A DNA stretch of 64,000 nt from Haemaphysalis longicornis (lineage: Eukaryota > Arthropoda > Arachnida > Ixodida > Ixodidae): assembly GCA_013339765.2 (NCBI GenBank), contig CM023449.1, forward strand, positions 21,553,388 to 21,617,387, read 5' to 3'. The notes below the pieces were generated by a model. It made no database searches and was not told the DNA's origin. It saw only the letters and a list, made by a program, of their open reading frames with translations. This document shows, piece by piece, positions 37,561 to 50,761 of the stretch. Position 1 is the first letter of the stretch. Each line of letters begins with the position of its first letter. The position numbers and the translations under genes are program-made.

Positions 37561-38940
37561 TAACGGAGAGACGAAGCGCGGATGAGGGCCCTAACCAGCA
37601 CGGGTTCCGTCTTCCGGGAAAATAATAACGCGAGCGTTCTCGCGTTAATTAAGCGATGCTAGCTTATGCTGCACTCTGGCGTAAGACAAAGCATTGTTTG
37701 GGAGGCTTACCTTTACCGGACACGCCACCGAAAAGATCGCTCGCGGAAACCGTGTTATCAGAACAAACGGCACTTCCCTCTCTTCTATTAAACGACGATT
37801 TGTTCGAATCACAGTTCGAGTAGTTGACACAGTAAAGTGCACATATTTCAACAGTGTGATACGGTAAGCAAGACAGAACGAACGAAAGAATACGAGCGCT
37901 CAGGTGGTTTTTCGCTTTTCTGTCTCCGGGGGTTTCTGCGTGGGTAAATTCTGAATTCGTACCAACTTTGCCGGTTAGCCGCACCAGAAAAAAACAAAAA
38001 AAAAAAAAATTATAATAAAACCATTAATGTCAGCACTGGACTCAACAGCTTGTGGTAGTTTACAGCAGACTGGATAAAAATCTCACCACTGAAAGCGCGG
38101 ACAACACTGCGGCCTTACTGACGGTCTTGCAGTCTTGCGGTCTTGCAGCGCCATAAAACGCTGCAAAAAAAAAAAAAAAAAAGAAATTGGATAAGTACAG
38201 CCACGCACAACCACAAAAGTTGTGTATATATAAACATAAATAAATATAAGTACATATATTATTTATTTATTCTTTCGACAGTGCAGCACTATGCAGCGCC
38301 TATATCGGTTAGATGGACTTTGCATTACGGAAGTTTCTTTTTTATTTTATAGGCCATATTTCTCGTAACTGGCGCAAGCGAAAACAAGCAAACACGAAAT
38401 GCTAGCGTGTTTCCCGAAAACGACGGGGAACCGCCTCTTATACTTCGCTTATACTGCTCACCGCTTGACTTCGGAACGTGAGCAGCATTTCGATGGAACG
38501 TCGCATGCATTTAAAAACCCGAGCCTCCCCGTTGCTCGTAAACCATAATTGAAGTCTTTGTTTTTTTTCTATAATTTCTTTGTTTTAATTTCTCGCCGGA
38601 TACATAAACGCTTCGTACGATCTACGTGCCGCTCGGAACCGATGGACTCGAGCGAGACGCCGTGGCGGGTAATTTGAACCTTCCTCTCTTCTCCTCTTTC
38701 CAAAATGGGCAGGTTGTAAGTGTAACAACCGCGACGCCGATTTTCATTCGCCTCGTCCCGGTCGATGCGGGCTTTCTCTTGCTTTTGTTCTCTTAAACTG
38801 TGCTTTCATCTTTTTGTAGCGAGGAGATAATTGTGGGTTTCCGATGGCGGAATGACGGGGCAGAATAGGCTCACGGGGAACGAGCTGCTATGCAAACTGA
38901 TGCCAACAGCCGCTCGCAGGGGATGACTGAGAGTAGGATT
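37561..38940. other. No gene recognised
   Basis: AT-rich sequence with A-runs at 37996-38010 and 38165-38182. No repeat or domain matched. Confidence 0.4.
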
Positions 38941-39436
38941 AAAAAAATTAGCAGTGGCTCAGCTCGGCTATGCCAGGATATACGTAGCGTGAGCTAAGGT
39001 TCAGCTGGTTATTCTTAGCTTTCCTGGTTGTCTAGGATTAGCTTGATTATCATGCTTACTGCTGCTTCAATGACACACGCACCGTATACGCATTATGTGA
39101 CACATGTATATTTATCAAGCGGCTCCAGCGCAGCGTCACCAATCGCCCCAGAGCTAAGCTGGTTCCACAGGCGCACGCCGGCGTTGCTGCGACGCACGAG
39201 CCATCGGTTGCACACCCGGCTACCCCTCGCATGATCGTCAAGTGGACCGGGCCGCCACGTGCGGAACGAAGGTCTGCGAAGACGCTGGGCGCGTGGGGTG
39301 TGTGAGAGATGCCGGGCGGCGAGCAACGTTCTGTGCGCCGTGTGACGTCACTGCTCCTCGCGCATGCGCAGCACGGCTCTCCAGGAGCCACGCGAAACCG
39401 CCCAACCTCGGCCAGTGTAGCTCACGCTACAAAAGG
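38941..39436 (+). repeat. SINE-like dispersed repeat, copy 2
   Basis: Nearly intact inverse counterpart of 709-1198. Begins with an A-run, then A-box-like TGGCTCAGCTCGG (38955-38967) and B-box-like GGTTCAGCTGG (38998-39008). It ends with GTGTAGCTCACGCTACAAAA, which includes one arm of the 13-base inverted repeat. The CRE TGACGTCA (39343-39350) and an NRF-1-type site CGCGCATGCGCA (39359-39370) are both kept. High similarity to copy 1 (over 90 percent by eye) suggests recent activity. Open frames across it are shadows. Confidence 0.78.
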
Positions 39437-39833
39437 CGGGTGGTCTTCTCAACTCCGGCGCGTTCACAGCCGCACAACGTGCGCGAGTACGGCGCTTCGT
39501 TGCGGTCTACAAACTTTGTCATCAGCGCAGGGCGAATTCGCAGCCTCTTCCAGCCGTCTCGATGCGGGAGTAAGTATTGGATGCGGGTCGTGTGTTGTGC
39601 GAGCTTTCCGCTGACACCGAATGCTTGTGAATTGGCGCGACGAGCCTATAATGACACTGGGTGTTATGTCAGTGTCGATCAAAACGGTGAAATAATTCCG
39701 GTGAATAATAACGGCGAAATATTCTGAGGAAGGTAGCCACAGTAGAGGACGAAGATATAACTGAATTAGAAAAACATTTTTCCGTATAAATTATGGGGAC
39801 CAACGTACATTTCATTTCTCTTATGACAGCCGG

Positions 39834-39834
<1 letters not shown>
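39437..39834. other. No gene recognised
   Basis: The 161-codon frame 39242-39727 starts inside the repeat and runs on without any recognisable domain. Not called. Confidence 0.4.
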
Positions 39835-39909
<75 letters not shown>

Positions 39910-39917
39910 GAGAGAGA

Positions 39918-39964
<47 letters not shown>
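39835..39964 (+). repeat. (GA)n microsatellite
   Basis: GA dinucleotide run with GGAAG and GAAGAAG interruptions (near 39905-39920). Arg-Glu and Leu-Ser repeat frames here are artefacts. Confidence 0.97.
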
Positions 39965-39966
<2 letters not shown>

Positions 39967-42239
39967 CTTAATTAGAAAAGAAAGCCGAGAGGCTTGCCAG
40001 AATCTCAACACCGGCATGCAGTTAAAACTTGGTCTTTGACTTGACATTCAAAAGTATCATTTAGTATTGCATTAGCTTACAGTTCCAACTTTCATTCCTT
40101 CTGTCATCGCCCAGTTGGTGTCCACTGCAAGACGAAGACCTCACCCAGTGCGGAGATTTCAAGTATATTGCACCTGGGTGGCCAAACCCTGAAGGTGTTG
40201 CTGTCTTCGTCTCAGAAAGCCTTTTTATAGTAGGGTTGCGCCTATTTATAGCTTAGGCTGACTGGAGACCGACGTCGTTTCCACCGCACCAGCACTTGAG
40301 ACCTGGAGGGTACAAAAACCGCAATTACCTGCGTAATTTCTTGGCTTTGCGTCTTAACTGCCGCCGCTGGAACCAATGCCCGTGACAACCGTTACAGCAG
40401 CTTTCGTATACCTGAGGGAGGGAAACGTTCCAGGCGCACCTTATTACCGGCTCATCGTTCGCCAATGGCAAGCGATGAGCAAATGCGACAGCGTGCCAGC
40501 GACGAGCTTTGGACTGCAGCGCCAACTACGCTCCAAACGCGCCAACTTTTCTTTATTGCTGACCAGCTGCTAACAAACGCCATTAATTACGGCCGCCATT
40601 AACCATATAAGGATCATCGGCGATCCCTTAGGTCGTGAGTGCATACACAAAGGCACCTACAGGCGCCATTGCATGCTGAGTACTTGCGAAGGGTAAAAAT
40701 TAAGGCAGTTGAGAGGGTAATCGCGAGGGGAAATCGCCGAACCATGAACTCCATTTCGTTAACAATGAAGGCCCTGAACGATCAGTTCTTCGCCTTCCTG
40801 TCAGAGGTGTCGATAAGCGCTCCCGGTACAGACAAAGGAAGCGTGGGCCGAAACTCCTCGTTGAATAGAGCCGCTTTGAACCGTCGGTCAAGCCGAAGCA
40901 CGCATGTCTAAACCTTCTTTTGTGCCCGACCACGTCACGCTGGTGGCCTTGCCCGTCTTGTCTCCTGAATTTATCTTTCCTACCCGCCAATTTACACCTG
41001 ATGGGAGTTACGCTCTCGGAGGGACGACCTCTCGTCCTAGCAAAACACACATGGCTCCTACGCCGTCGTAATGCACGGCCGCACATTAAACATTCGATGT
41101 AAACGGAGGCGGACATGCGGCGAAGTATGCTGTACAGAGCGAAGCCTCAATTACCGCCGAGACGCGGTCAACTCCAGCGTAATTTTTTTAAAGTAAACCA
41201 AAAGGTGTTGAAACGCGCTGTTCGCCCGCGAGGCATAAACACACCCTCAAATATATATCCCCAAATGTAGAGGATCTGAAAGTCAAGGGATAATCTGTCT
41301 AGTCGCAATTTGCAGGCGGGACGGCGATGACATGTTAGTTGCCGAGATAAATACCGTGTCGTAATCTTCGTTTACGCCACCAGAATCCGGAGCTCACCGT
41401 TTACATAGACCATCATTATTACGCTTATAATGTCGCGGTACCGGCAGTTCGGTAAGCGCGCTGAAGCGAGCGCAGTGGGAAGACGCGGGAAAGCCAACGT
41501 ACAGGATATGAGCGTCCCCTGCAACCACCCCTCCCAAAGAAAAAAAGAAGGAAGGGGGGGGGGGGGGTGCGACTGTAATTATACGGCTTTGGCAAAAATG
41601 TTTTTAATTAGCGGCCGAATTAAGCACGCCACCTGCATGCCGCTGGGACGCCGTTATTAGCGCATACACTTTGTTCGTTTTATCCAAAGGGGCGGTTAGC
41701 ATCGGGGATAATGGCGGCCCAAGAGGCACCGTACGAAAGGGTGCTCGGGGTGCACACTGTGTATCGAGCAGCGGCACCCCTGCGTAAGGTGGCGCCTGAT
41801 TTATGGACGTCTCCCCTAAACGCTCGACCGGCAAGGCGCTCTCGGCGTCATATGCGTGGGCATAGGCCCGATGATTACGGAGGTTATGAATAGCGTGATA
41901 AAGCTGCGTGTGTCATCTTGGCTGTCGGGTTGCTCGTTCGTCTACCGAGGGGGCGTCGATATAGCGGGCGCCAAAGGCTACAGCGCTACGCCCACGGGGA
42001 CCGTTCCCAGAACGTCCTTCGGGGTTGTCACACGCCTCGACTTATAGAATATGGCGCGAATGCCTTAACCACAGCATGTAACAAATCTACAACCAACGTA
42101 CCTACAATGTATCTACGTACACAGAACGTATCTACAATTCGCAGTACCTGCAGTAAATACTTGGGTATAAGTTAACCGCTTTCTCCGCGCTTTCCTGCGT
42201 TCGCTTAGTTTGTCGTTCACGCATCACCTAGACTGTACC
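39965..42239. other. No gene recognised; one G-run
   Basis: Contains a run of 14 G (41554-41567) and short frames on both strands. No domain or repeat copy found. Confidence 0.4.
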
Positions 42240-43160
42240 GTTTACTGCCCGCCCACATGATAATAGAATACAGTACTAGTGCCTTCAGAACTATTAACGA
42301 ACCGGGGGCGATGCTTTTCATATTTGTTTGCCTTTTTTTCCCCGTTAGGTTGACACGATTCATGATAGATCGGCAATTTGTTTGCACCCGAGAAGTCAAC
42401 GCTAATTTTGTCCACTGTCTTATCTTCATCCTGCGCGGAATTACTTGTAAATACGGCATGTTCCGCACACTTAAGCTTCTCTCTTTCGGCCATTCCATTT
42501 TTCGAAGCGAGGTCTTTGTGGACCGATGACGTTCTGCCAGAAAACGAATGCATACTGGTTGGTCGAGCGAAGAGCTCTGATAAGATCTCTCCACACATGG
42601 CGTACGCGTGAAACCGGTTTCGATTGTGTCAAAACGGTCACTTAAAAATTGCAAAAATGGAACGTTTCTAGATAAGACAATACGAAGGAGCACCATAGTG
42701 TATCTTTATCTCATAAACCACGTATCGGTATACATTTAGATCGTCTGTAGATGCGCTCACTTAGTGCCGCGAAAAAATCGTCGCATGCGTTCGTTCCTAG
42801 TTTGCGATTTGTGTCTTTGAAGGTTTGACGATAGATTGGACGCACTTTGACCGAAGGTTTTGACGCACTTTTGACGCAGTTTTGGTGTTAGAAAGCTTTC
42901 ACGCTTCTGTCAACTTTCTTTAGGAAGAGACGGGAAGTTTTGATAAAACCACCGCGGAAGCCGTCCTACACGGATATTACTCACGCGAAAAATAATCATC
43001 GAGGCCCACCAGATAGTTTCTTTCAATGACAGGTGTGTTCGCACCGCTTCCACGGTATTTACAAAGGAAAGAACTGCAATTCTTACCACAACATCCCGTT
43101 CTAGCACACACGCGCATCTTTGAACCGCAACCGTTAACAAGCCGCCCTTTTTCACACACT
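42240..43160 (-). repeat. Dispersed repeat D, copy B, with unrecognised frames
   Basis: 42490-42950 is the inverse counterpart of about 2000-2510. On the minus strand, frames of 118 codons (42242-42598) and 60 codons (42977-43159) lie beyond the matched part on each side. The 60-codon frame is Cys-rich (spacings like CGSKMRVCARTGCCGKNC), which may be a remnant of a Cys-rich metal-binding C-terminus such as some transposons carry, but this is weak. The repeat class is unknown. Confidence 0.5.
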
Positions 43161-43339
43161 ACTCTTCAGACATTATGTTGTGTGAGCTCCTCCCCCTCCA
43201 TTTACTCCCCTGGGTTTCTTTACGTGTAAAATCAGGCCGACCGCAGTGGAAATAAAGGAGCTGTTCACAGCGCCGCGGCCAGTCTACTTTGCGTGTGCTG
43301 CACAGCTCCTGCGTTTTATTACGGCGAAAGCATTACGTG

Positions 43340-43412
43340 GTCAACAGAGGAAAAAAACTGTGGTGGTTCCCTCTTCTATAGGAACCGGTAAAACACGAAA
43401 GTGAAGTGTGCC
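43340..43412 (+). repeat. Fragment of dispersed repeat with small hairpin
   Basis: AAAAAACTGTGGTGGTTCC, then an imperfect GGTTCC...GGAACC hairpin, then GTAAAACACGAAAGTGAAGT. The same arrangement recurs at about 52407-52462. Class unknown. Confidence 0.6.
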
Positions 43413-44461
43413 TTCACACGCGCAGTCTAATGTTTATTGTGCATCGATATGAACTTGCACAGAGCTATTTATATTTCGTCGGTATGGCACCGTTATACGC
43501 ATCAACGTTACACACTGGATTGCACGCGCCGGAGCAATGCGTAAATCCGACTGAAACCACAGGCGCTCGCAAACCGTCCGTGCGAACGAAACAAAACGGG
43601 TTGTCAGCGAATCGTTTGGTGAACACATGGTACGCTGCAGCGAAAGGAGCAACCGTGTCACGAGCGCGGCATCCGCAAGTCGGCTTGCTGGATTTGCTGG
43701 ACGGGAGATCTGAGCGTGGTATATATATTTGTGCACGTATAGGGCGCGTGTATATTGCGGAGCATTGGACACAATCTGAGTGTTTTGGAGTGCCTGGAAG
43801 AGCGTTCATGTAGGCTGTGCTGCGTCGGTAATGTGGCTGATTGTGTTCAGCGAACGAAGACGACGTTAGGATGGACGAATTCCATAATAGTATAGAAGAG
43901 AGAGTTCTTCAATTTCTGGCGTCTTCTAGCTAGGTACTGACTACAAGTGCCGTGCATAGCTTGGCAGCGCTGTTTTGGTCCCCAGAAATGAAGCCATGAT
44001 CTCGGGTGCAAGGATCATGAAGAGCAGCTCGAGCGGAGGCGTGGGTCTTCACATTCTCGTTACACCTGGTACAGCAGGTATAAGACGGTTGCGAGTGAGG
44101 TTGGCGAGTGTGTGGTGCATGTAGTAACATTCTCTCGGGTATTACGAATTAACCATTTGATGTCAGTGGCTACGACTAATCTCCTCTCGTAATTTTGGTG
44201 TGCTCCTACAGCTTATGCAATAGTTTCAAGCTCCGAAGACGTCGGCGATGGTGAAGAAGCGTAGGCGATGGTTGCGGAGAAGACGTCGCTGTGAAATACG
44301 GCCACACCTATTCTCGTTTCCGACTTCCGACATCAGTGTAAATGGCCGTTGTTCCTTTTACGAGAACGTCTTCTGGTTCTGGCGGTATTCTCTTGTCGGT
44401 GCGGAGACCTGTCCCATCTGTACCCATATCGGACCCAACGCCAGCAGTATAGCGCGGAGGT
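43413..44461. other. No gene recognised
   Basis: Overlapping frames on both strands (135 codons at 43406-43813 plus, 114 and 112 codons minus) indicate low stop density and not coding. Confidence 0.4.
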
Positions 44462-44737
44462 TTACTCTAACTGGAAAGACCATGGTGGCTTCTCTGGTGA
44501 AGTATGCTTGGGATATGCGATGCTGCGGCCTAGACCTGGGAGGACGATACGACCTTGAGAAGCAGCACAGGGCTTGGTCAGTACTTGTGACGATCCCTCA
44601 AGGAACTCGTTCCGTTGAGGACTACGCTTGCCTTTGGCCTTGACGGCGGTAGCGTTGTGAACAGCTGCGAAGGAGGGTCTCGGGGCTTCCAGAAGCAGCA
44701 ACACCGCACACGCCCGGCCCATCGCAGCCCTCCTCAT
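44462..44737 (-). CDS. Possible first coding exon with signal-peptide-like start (very tentative)
   Basis: The minus-strand frame of 91 codons begins with two possible Met starts (residues 1 and 6), followed by ACAVLLLLEAPRPSFAAVHN. This has a short hydrophobic core and a small-residue end resembling a secretory signal, though a Glu and an Arg after the core weaken it. It sits downstream of the CpG-rich block at 44690-45210 when read on the minus strand, as expected of a first exon. No domain follows, and no splice donor can be proven. Confidence 0.12.
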   Translation of the reverse strand: MRRAAMGRACAVLLLLEAPRPSFAAVHNATAVKAKGKRSPQRNEFLEGSSQVLTKPCAASQGRIVLPGLGRSIAYPKHTSPEKPPWSFQLE

Positions 44738-45210
44738 TCCAGCGAGTCCAGTCCGGCGGCTTGCCGAGACAACGGGGGCTCGTTAAGCGCCCTTCGCGTA
44801 CCCGAGGCGCGCATGCCTCGGCAGCGGGCGCTAGTAATCAGGCGCCAAGGCCAGGGGGATAAGGCTCGCGCCCGCCGCAATCGCCCCCAGCGGGACGCCG
44901 ACGCCGCCGGACCAAGGGGGCGCTTCGGCCATCGGACCAGATCGGCGCACGCGATAACGCCGCCGGCCGAGCCTCTCGCGACGAGGAGAGCGGCCATCTC
45001 CGCCGCCGTCCACCAAGGCTGGCCTCGCCGGCTCAGCAGCCAGGGCCGGACACAAACAAGCCGCCACAGTAGTAGCTGCCTCCTGCACGCGCCGCCGCCG
45101 CCCCACTCGCCCGGCTTCGGTGGTAACGCGCTCCCCATCTCGCCACTCTCCTTCGCAGTCTCTCTGTGCTCGGCACGGGCTGCAAGTTACGTGCAGCGGT
45201 GCCGCTGTTA
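44690..45210. promoter_or_regulatory. CpG-rich block, possible promoter
   Basis: Dense CpG and GC-rich words (CGCCGCCGCCGCC-type at about 45090) over about 500 bp between AT-richer flanks. Frames of 198 codons (44615-45211 plus) and 134 codons (44734-45138 minus) coexist without domains. Confidence 0.3.
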
Positions 45211-48200
45211 ATTAAAGACGCCCGCGGATCTTCTCAGAGGCAACCGGGGGGATCACCCGCATTTGAAATCAACACCCAGAACCATACCACCGGGCTTTGC
45301 AGTCGAAGCAACTGCAGGAGCTTTCATTACAGCGTTTATGCTAAGCTACTTCTAGCACCTGTAAACCCCCAATTGTATGACACGCAGTGAAACTCCACAG
45401 ATTGCAATTGGACAGTACAACTGGATCTTTTAAACTGCCTATAAACTTAGGTTGTTTGGTCTATTCCCAGTAGGGACTTCATTGATGTCACCAAATTAAC
45501 GACGGCGTTTTTTTCCCTTAGGGGTAAGCTCTCACGGCCTTTGCGAAATTCCGCATAGTACTGGAAGTGAAATTTGTGTATTCTGGACATGCCTGTGACA
45601 GTCGGCGTGTCATCACCTTCGGCATTTTGGACGCATTTTGGACGGCATTTTGGACGAGACCTCCGTCTATCGAAGTAACAGAACACATTCGAATTCTGCG
45701 GCCATAAAACCTAACTGAAAAGATTGAGAAATGCTTTATAAGGGTATCCTGTACGCGTATGATTAATACCCTCGGTACCTTGCGGATATGTTTCGAATAG
45801 TAAAAGCTTGGGAAACTGTGGGGTTCGTTGGAATTGCATTCTAAAAGAATAAAAGTTAATCGGCAAATACTAACCAGCAACTTGCACACAACATCAATGC
45901 ATCTTACGGTATGGCCTACGCAAGGAGTAGCGTAGAGCCGGTAAAACGCTTGTCTATAACACAGCTTTCGTACATTCACCCTTATCCTGCCTCGCCCGAG
46001 CGGGATTTGAAGAAAACTTCTGCAGCGTTCTGAAGCCTAAACCCACCCAGTTTGCCTCCAACTTGTTTGTAAAGAGCCCGTTTCAGAAGCCTTCAGAAGC
46101 AACTAGTTGACGTTGAAATCGCTCTTGTAGACAAGCGTTTTACCGACTGTACGTCTTTCCAAACGTGTCAAGGTCAGGAGACATTGAACATCGCACAACA
46201 TTTTCAAGTCTCTGCAATTCACACTGCCCGAAATGAGAAGTAGAGCCAGCATTCGGTAGCGGCAAATATTGATCTTTAGTGGCCACCACTTTAGAGTTCT
46301 CCTAAGCTCTCCCCTCAAATTCCAAATTAATTCTTAAATCCGCTCACCTTTCTTCGGGAGGGCCACAGCTTGCGGCCTTGTGTCTACGACTAAAGCTCAT
46401 AATCTTACACCAGTTGATTGAGCCAATAGCCAGCGCAACTGCCGACGCACGTTCTCAACAGCCAGGATTAATAGAAACCGCCGTGCCAGCAGCATTGCAC
46501 GGAACAAGGCGAAGCCACTAAGGGCTGCTGAAATTGCGAGGGGGCACTCGGGCGTTGTAAAGCGGCAATTAACGCACCATTAACGAAACCGTCGCCCTAA
46601 CTAACCACCAACGGCCCTTAAGCTTCGTGAAAAACGCCAAGGTGCACTGGATGCAGAACGGAGGCGCCAGAGGCGTGGATATATTCCTTGGAGAAGGAGG
46701 GTGTCCCGTTCTTGGCACGTCGACGGTATACGGAGGGGGGAAATTAATTGCAATGCCACCGCGGGAAAGAAGGACACTTTTAGAGAAAACCCTGATGTAC
46801 AGCCATGAGCAAAGGTTCACAGACCACGAAAATGGGAACTGTATCTCTAGGTAGCAGCCCACAGACAGTGGTATGCATGTTAGATCTCGTGTAATTACTA
46901 AAGTATAGCGAAAATACCGCACATAATACCCAGGGCTGCAGCGCGATAGAGTAATAACCTAAAATTGCTGCATTCGTGGTCCGTAAACTTTTGCTCTGGG
47001 CGGTACCTGGTGAACAATTCTGTAGCGGTTCATACAAGAAGCAAGGAGAGAAATAAATGTAGCCTCTATATTTTCACCAACAAATTGCGTCGTTATTTGA
47101 GCTGGGACAGATCTGCTGCGTATGCAAAAGAACATACGGAATAATGACTGAAGGCAGAAGGGTTAAGAAGGGAGGGAGGGAATGTGCAGGCGATAATGCT
47201 ACAGTGTCGAACCTATATACCTCCGCAATGAACTTTTCTCGCGCCACTCTCGTCGAGCGTGTGACGGACATTAGCGTTGCCTCACCATGGAATGACTCGT
47301 CGAAAGTTGAAAGCCCGGGCCTTGTCTCCACAGTTCATCGGGTAAACGACACGCAAAAAGGCTTACGACAAAACGCAGAAACTTCACGAAGTCGTACACT
47401 GACATCGTTCTGTAACGCAGCACACCCAAAGCCACCTTTTTTTCTTCCCCCCTTCCTGTTTCTCGTTCTTTTGTTTCCCGTGCCGTTTATTTCGCGGAAA
47501 ACAACTGCGCTTTCGCCGTCGCTTCCGCCTCGCTAGTCATCTTCCCCCGATCTTTACGGGTTGCATTTTGTTTGCCGTTGACTGTCTCGTTTTCGGAGCG
47601 AATGAGGCCAGTTTTCTTGCTTGCTATTCTCTCGGATCTGGTAAGAACACCACGCGCCACTACTTTGAGAGACCATAATGGTTTCAGCTAACGTCTAGAC
47701 TGGTATGGTTTGAGGATACTTTTAAAACTCCAGTCATAGTAACTTACTTTAGCACGAGAAGCCAACGAAGAGAAGCGAATGGACTTAAAGAACGAGGTTT
47801 AATATAGCTAGTTATCCAAATGGTATACAAGGCGACACCAACACAAGGTAGGCACGTTCGCTCAATTAATGAGCTCGCGATTTTTGTCTAGAATCGAGGT
47901 CTGTCTGGGTTGAAGTGTTACAAACAACTGGTGCGGGGAAGGGGTATTTTTTTTTTTTTTGCAGCGGATATAGAATACATTCTCAAACCTCGATAAAGAA
48001 AGCACATAAAAAAACTGCGTTATGAGGGTGAAATTTCTCCCTGCACGTTCAGCGTTTCAGTGAAAGAGGAGCATTGCACTTAACAGTTTGCTGACGTAAA
48101 TTTTGGCAAGTAACCCAAATACAGGAACAATTACGGCTATTCGGGATTTCAGAAGAGGCAGTGCTTTCGGACTTCGTAGTTTTGTTGACCTTTGTGGACG

Positions 48201-50646
48201 AATGGTTACAGCCTAAAAAATCCTTCCTCACCTCTAGCTCCCCTACTTTCAAGGAGCCACTTTTTCCAGCAGCGTGCAAGCTATAGTTAGGTGGACAGAT
48301 TCAGTTCTCCGGAACATTTCCTTATTGCGCAAGGACCGGCAACGCCCCTCAAGTGAAGCACTGCCAGTGAAATATTCCCTTTCGCGATGATAAACTTTGT
48401 CAGCCATTTGTTGGAGAACACCCATTACAAAAGAATTTCCGATCAGCTCGTTCCGGCGGAAATTCCGAGATTTATTTTGTTTTTACAAAGCATGCTGTGT
48501 TTGAGTCCTTCATCACACGCAAAAAAAGAGAAAACTGCAGCAGCAGTTCGAAATAAACGGGTAAAAGAAAGTTAAATAAATGCTTGTTTTCTTCAAGATG
48601 CTTCGTTCTGGACGACTGGTTTTGTGAACGATTTTTTGTCTGGAGCAAGAGCGTCCGCTTTAGCGAGGCACGATTAACGTGGCCGGGCCGACAGAAGACT
48701 ATCGTCTTTCGACGACATTTGCAGCGACGCGGGTGGATGCGTAGCCAATCTTTCCCCAGAAAAAACTGGCAACAGAAGTCGAGTCACTGTTCTCGCACGC
48801 TCTACTGACATATACCAGCCCTGTGGTTTTGTTTACACACTGGCACTGAGAGGCCGACGACTCTTTTTAACGTCCCCGTAAAGAACGCGGCGAACAATAG
48901 CGCTCGACGAGTTAGAGGAGACAAGGAAGAGACGCCGAGGGTCCGAGAGGGGAAGCCGGGCTTTCGTGTTTTGATAAGAGCCCGCGCGTTTCCTCGACAG
49001 ACACCTGGTAGCGTACGTGCAGACGCACGCACGCGCGGAAGTGAAAGGAATAGCTCCGCACATATTCTCGTATCCTCCCACGCCGTGAACGGCTTCTCCT
49101 TCCGGCCCGCTTAGCCTTAATCACCGACCGCCTTCGGGCGTAGCGCCCTTGCCTCGCGGCGCATGCTAGCGCTGGCCGTCGCGTGTACATGAGAATATCC
49201 GTGTGCAAGCGCAAAGAACTGCGATGGCCCGCCGACGCCGTCATCATCTGAACCTTACAAACGCAGCCTAAGTAAGAAAGCCTCCAAGCTTGTCTCTGTC
49301 ATCTGGGCTAATGAAAGTATACGCCCGGTACTCTCAATGACTGACGTCTCGAAAACGTCAATAATGTACAGTAGAGGTTTTCTGTGCTGTACTAAACGAT
49401 AAGCGAAAAGGAAGGGTTAGAACAGGTTGTTATCTAGAAGACGTTTCCGGGCGGCTGAATAAAAGGTGCGCACATTGTCCAGTGTACAGCTTGCATGCGC
49501 GTGAGCAGAAAAAAAAAAAAGCAAAGAAACTGGAGCAGTATGCCTGAGAGGCGCCGTTCTCACGCTTATCTCGCGCATTATTCTCATTCTCAGCGAATTC
49601 GCATGTGCGCAGCCCGCGCAGCAATTCACAGAAAACGGAATCACTAGCTTCGCTCGTTCACGGAAGAGGAACATGCGGTCGAGTGTGTACACTTTCTGAG
49701 TGCACTGCCGCTTGTGTACGGCTTACATCAAACAAGACGTCGTGCGTTAGGCTGAAATAAATGTATACTTACGTTACGTTCCATTTTTATTTAAAGACGC
49801 AAGGTTGTTAATCGGTTACCATACTGCACAAATTTTGCAACACAATACTGCCCTGGAGCTCAGAACCGTGCAAGCTTGGTGTTGAATGCGCTCGCAAGCC
49901 TATCCACAGTTTCAACAGCTGACGTTTCGGTTTGAGCGACCCGTTCACTGCGCAGTTGGTTTACGCTTGCAATAGAGTAGGCGATGAACGGCTGAACATT
50001 TCTGAAGCTGGCCCGTCTGAAGTTCAACAAGGTCTCCTCTCGCAACAAATCACAGCCAGCGCCTTCGAAGCCTCGAACCGTGCTTACACAACAACTAGAT
50101 GTACAACATTTTCATCTTGGTTTTCCCCTACCTTGAAAAACAGCGCCATAAATAGTTATGTATGAGGGGAAACCCTTTTCCATGTTCAGGCTGGGCAATT
50201 TGTGTTATCGTTTCGCCCGCGGCGACGCAAACGCTTAGGTTGCGAAGCGTTCCGTAACTTGTTTTTTTGCAGACTATTTCTGAACTAATTAGGGTCTCAC
50301 CAGACAACTCAGCTTACGCTTCAAGTTTGACCGAATTTCTCTTTGATAGTAAAGAAGAAACGTGCTTTTGCCATCCTTCTGGCATAAACATTTCAGTCTC
50401 ACTTCAAAGGTAATTTTCGTTTTTTGATTCTTTGTGTCCTAATAGCTTTTGACATGGCCTAGAAACTTTTGACAAAGACTGCAGAAGGGAGCGTTTGCGC
50501 GCGCGAATACTCCTTGTTTAATTTCCGCCCAAAATAGTCACCACGAGCAGAATGTCACCTGTGGCAGCAGGCGTTATACAGGCGTTGGGACGACGTGATT
50601 CTGGAGTTATTAGTCGTAAAGGGTCTTATTAGTCCAAACAAATCTA

Positions 50647-50647
<1 letters not shown>
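45211..50647. other. No gene recognised
   Basis: Over 5 kb with many short frames and no domain, LINE block or SINE body that I can recognise. A GCATTTTGGACG word is repeated at about 45624-45656. Several patches (47450-47520, 48900-49250) are pyrimidine- or CpG-rich. I cannot support any gene here. Confidence 0.35.
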
Positions 50648-50745
<98 letters not shown>

Positions 50746-50761
50746 CGTCCGTCCGTCTGTC
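50648..50761 (+). repeat. (CTGT)n microsatellite with CCGT segment
   Basis: CTGT tetranucleotide array, switching to CCGT for three or four units near its right end. A related CTGT/CCGT array lies at 63890-64000. Confidence 0.97.

Noticed and set aside
39766..40047. Arg-Glu and Ser-Leu repeat frames
   Set aside because: Translations of the GA microsatellite; the same holds for the end of the frame at 10656-11126.
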